A stretch of DNA of 8,957 nucleotides from Sideroxydans lithotrophicus (lineage in GTDB: Bacteria > Pseudomonadota > Gammaproteobacteria > Burkholderiales > Sulfuriferulaceae), in NCBI GenBank assembly GCA_022736605.1, contig DZDB01000080.1, positions 1 to 8,957 on the forward strand, read 5' to 3'. Positions 6,921 to 8,957 of this stretch are shown piece after piece; position 1 is the stretch's first letter; every line of letters starts with the position of its first letter. The position numbers and the translations under genes are program-made. Below the pieces are notes generated by a model. That model did no database searches and was not told where the DNA came from. It saw nothing but the letters and a program-made list of their open reading frames with translations.

Positions 6921-8441
6921 ATGGATACGGACCTGCTCATCATCGGCAGCGGCGCGGGCGGCGCCACCCTGGCGCGCGCGCTGGTCGGCAGCGGCCTGCG
7001 CATCCTGATCCTCGAACGCGGCGATTACCTGCCGCGCGAAAAGGCCAACTGGGAACCCGAAGCGGTGCTGCACGAGCACCGCTATCACACGCCCGAAACC
7101 TGGCGCGACGCCGACGGGCAGGCGTTTCACCCGGTTACCGGCTATCACGTCGGCGGCAATACCAAGCTCTACGGCGCGGCGATTTTACGGCGGCGCGAAA
7201 GCGATTTCGTGCCACGCGCCTACCCCGACGGCAGCACCCCGGCGTGGCCGCTCGACTACGCCGCGCTGCGCCCGTATTACGATCAGGCCGAAGCCTGGTA
7301 CCACTGCCACGGCGTACGCGGTCTCGACCCGTGCGAGCCGCCGCGTGGCGACTATCCGTATCCGCCGATGGCGCACGAGCCGGTGATCCAGGCGTTTGCC
7401 GATGCGCTGATTGCGCAGGGGCTGCGGCCGTTCCCGCTGCCGCTTGCGATCCTGCGCGACGCGGCCAATCCGAACACCAGCCCGTGCATCCGCTGCGATA
7501 CCTGCGACGGCTTTCCGTGCCTGCTGCACGCCAAGGGCGACGCCGAAGTGTGCGCGCTGCGTCCGGCGCTGGCCGACCCCAATATCACGCTGCTGACCGG
7601 CGTGCGCGTGCAGCGCCTGCTGACCGGCGCGGGCGGTACGCGGGTTGAAAGCGTGGAAGCCGACACGCCGGACGGGCCACGAAAATTCAGTGCCCGCGTG
7701 GTGGTGGTGGCGGCGGGTGCGGTCAATTCCGCCGCCTTGCTGCTGGCGTCAAAACAAGCCGCCTGGCCGAACGGGCTGGCCAACGCCAACGACCTGGTTG
7801 GCCGCCATTACATGTGCCACCGCAACAGCGTGTGCGTGGCGCTCGACCCGCGCCGCGCCAATCCGACGGTGTTCCAGAAAACCCTGGCGATCAATGACTT
7901 CTACGAAGCCTCGGGCGAGGCCGATTTCCCCTGGGCGCTCGGCCATATCCAGAATCTGGGCAAAATCACCCCCGCCGTACTGGCCGCACAGCGCGAACAC
8001 TGGCCGGGATTTTTTACCGCTGCGGTGGCACACCATTCGGTCGACTGGTGGCTCACCACCGAGGATTTGCCCGACGCCAACAACCGCGTCACGCTTGACG
8101 CCGACGGCGGCATACGCCTCAGTTACACGCCGAACAATATCGCCGTGCACGAACACCTGCTGGCGCGCTGGAAAACCCTGCTGCATACGCTCGGCTACCC
8201 CGTCGTGCAAACCCAGACGATGGGCATCGAGGCGGTCGCGCACCAGGTCGGCACGCTGCGTTTCGGCCATGACCCGGCCACCAGCGTGCTCGACGTCAAC
8301 TGCCGCGCGCACGGCGTCGACAATCTGTACGCAGTGGACGCGTCGTTCATGCCGTCGATTGCGGCGGTCAACCCATCGCTGACCATCATGGCCAACGCGC
8401 TGCGCGTCGCCGAACACCTGCGCGCACGCTTCGCGGCATGA
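6921..8441 (+). CDS. GMC-family FAD oxidoreductase with Cys cluster
   Basis: A 506-residue glucose-methanol-choline flavoprotein, expected to oxidise a sugar or alcohol hydroxyl. Seen: FAD-binding GSGAGG (9-14) with acidic LERGD (31-35), the substrate-region motif YHVGGNTKLYGAA (75-87), VVVVAAGAVNSAALLL (260-275), and the C-terminal HQVGTLRFGHDP (catalytic His441) and VDASFMPSIAAVNPSLTIMA (second active-site residue Asn484). A cysteine-rich insert, CIRCDTCDGFPC (Cys189, 192, 195, 200), sits between the two GMC halves, roughly where FAD glucose dehydrogenases carry an iron-sulfur cluster. There is no signal peptide, so it is cytoplasmic unless exported with a partner. It starts two bases after the dehydrogenase stop and overlaps the transporter start (ATGA). 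Substrate unknown; glucose, gluconolactone-derived sugar acid or another aldose are candidates from context. Confidence 0.9.
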   Translation: MDTDLLIIGSGAGGATLARALVGSGLRILILERGDYLPREKANWEPEAVLHEHRYHTPETWRDADGQAFHPVTGYHVGGNTKLYGAAILRRRESDFVPRAYPDGSTPAWPLDYAALRPYYDQAEAWYHCHGVRGLDPCEPPRGDYPYPPMAHEPVIQAFADALIAQGLRPFPLPLAILRDAANPNTSPCIRCDTCDGFPCLLHAKGDAEVCALRPALADPNITLLTGVRVQRLLTGAGGTRVESVEADTPDGPRKFSARVVVVAAGAVNSAALLLASKQAAWPNGLANANDLVGRHYMCHRNSVCVALDPRRANPTVFQKTLAINDFYEASGEADFPWALGHIQNLGKITPAVLAAQREHWPGFFTAAVAHHSVDWWLTTEDLPDANNRVTLDADGGIRLSYTPNNIAVHEHLLARWKTLLHTLGYPVVQTQTMGIEAVAHQVGTLRFGHDPATSVLDVNCRAHGVDNLYAVDASFMPSIAAVNPSLTIMANALRVAEHLRARFAA

Positions 8442-8957
8442 ACCGCCGCGCGCAGATTGCCGCGATTTACGGTGCGGGCATCCTGCAGGGCGCAGCCTTC
8501 GTGCTGGTGCCGTCGCTCGGCAAGCTGCTCGCCGCCGCGCCCTATCACTACAGCGCGCAGGCGTACGGCCTGCTGTATTTTCCGGAAATCGGCGGCGCCA
8601 TCCTCGGCGCGCTGGCCGCCGGTTATCTGCAACGCCGCACCGGCAGTGCTGCCGTACTGCGCACCGGGCTGGCGATCAACGCGCTCGGCATGGCGCTGCT
8701 GGTGCTGGCGTCGCTCAGCCACGGCCACACCGCCTACGTGGCGATTCTGGTCGAAACCCTGTGCCTCGGACTCGGCTTCGGGCTGACGCTGGCCACGCTC
8801 AACCCCTACGCCGCGCTGCTGTTTCCGCGCACGCCGACCACCGCGCTGACACTATTGAATGGCCTGATCGGCGGCGCCACTGCGTTGGCACCGCTGGCCT
8901 TGCAGGCGGCAGCGGTCGTCGGCCACTGGGGGTTGTTGCCGCTGGTGTTACTGGCGG
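8438..8957 (+). CDS. MFS transporter, N-terminal part (runs off the window)
   Basis: The first 173 residues of a polytopic membrane protein, starting at the ATG of the ATGA overlap with the GMC gene. Hydrophobic segments lie near residues 6-30, 41-63, 72-93, 97-121, 132-160 and from 163 on. The short basic loop GYLQRRTGSAAVLR (62-75) is in the place of the major facilitator motif A between helices 2 and 3. Charge is low and Gly/Ala/Leu content high, as in sugar or drug exporters of this superfamily. Tight coupling to the operon suggests it moves a substrate or product of the pathway, such as a sugar or sugar acid. Direction and cargo cannot be told. The 3' end is missing. Confidence 0.8.
   Translation, partial: MNRRAQIAAIYGAGILQGAAFVLVPSLGKLLAAAPYHYSAQAYGLLYFPEIGGAILGALAAGYLQRRTGSAAVLRTGLAINALGMALLVLASLSHGHTAYVAILVETLCLGLGFGLTLATLNPYAALLFPRTPTTALTLLNGLIGGATALAPLALQAAAVVGHWGLLPLVLLA

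Overview
The window comes from a GC-rich Gram-negative bacterium. A periplasmic ATP-dependent DNA ligase, an orphan CcoQ-like peptide, PRC-barrel and lipoproteins with typical Gram-negative signals, and the codon bias all suggest a betaproteobacterium, possibly a Nitrosomonadales/Sulfuriferula-like lineage. The phylum-level call is reasonable; the lineage is a guess made without any database search.

Left part (1-2210): the 3' end of a ligE-type DNA ligase on the plus strand meets three minus-strand genes convergently. These are a DUF1778 ribbon-helix-helix antitoxin, a GNAT acetyltransferase toxin (TacAT-type pair) and an uncharacterised lipoprotein that is visibly richer in A/T than its neighbours. 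The pair has a recognisable promoter. The toxin start codon lies in a small hairpin spanning the antitoxin stop codon, which suggests translational coupling.

Middle part (2211-3061): a 277-base intergenic region holds what looks like a full sigma-54 promoter architecture: an inverted repeat, an IHF-like site and a near-consensus -24/-12 element. It precedes a 46-aa CcoQ/FixQ-like membrane peptide without ccoNOP beside it, then a secreted PRC-barrel protein, and ends at a strong intrinsic terminator.

Right part (3079-8957): six tightly packed plus-strand genes form an apparent operon: small lipoprotein, three-helix membrane protein, GH15 glucoamylase without a signal peptide, glucose 1-dehydrogenase-like SDR, GMC flavoprotein with a four-cysteine cluster, and the start of an MFS transporter. 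Gaps are 3, 13, -7, 2 and -4 bases. The inferred logic is hydrolysis of an intracellular alpha-glucan (glycogen or maltodextrin) to free glucose, oxidation of glucose to gluconolactone, a further or alternative FAD-dependent sugar oxidation, and transport of substrate or product. No promoter fits between the terminator and the first gene, so how this operon is transcribed is an open question.

No tRNA, rRNA, CRISPR array or insertion sequence was recognised.
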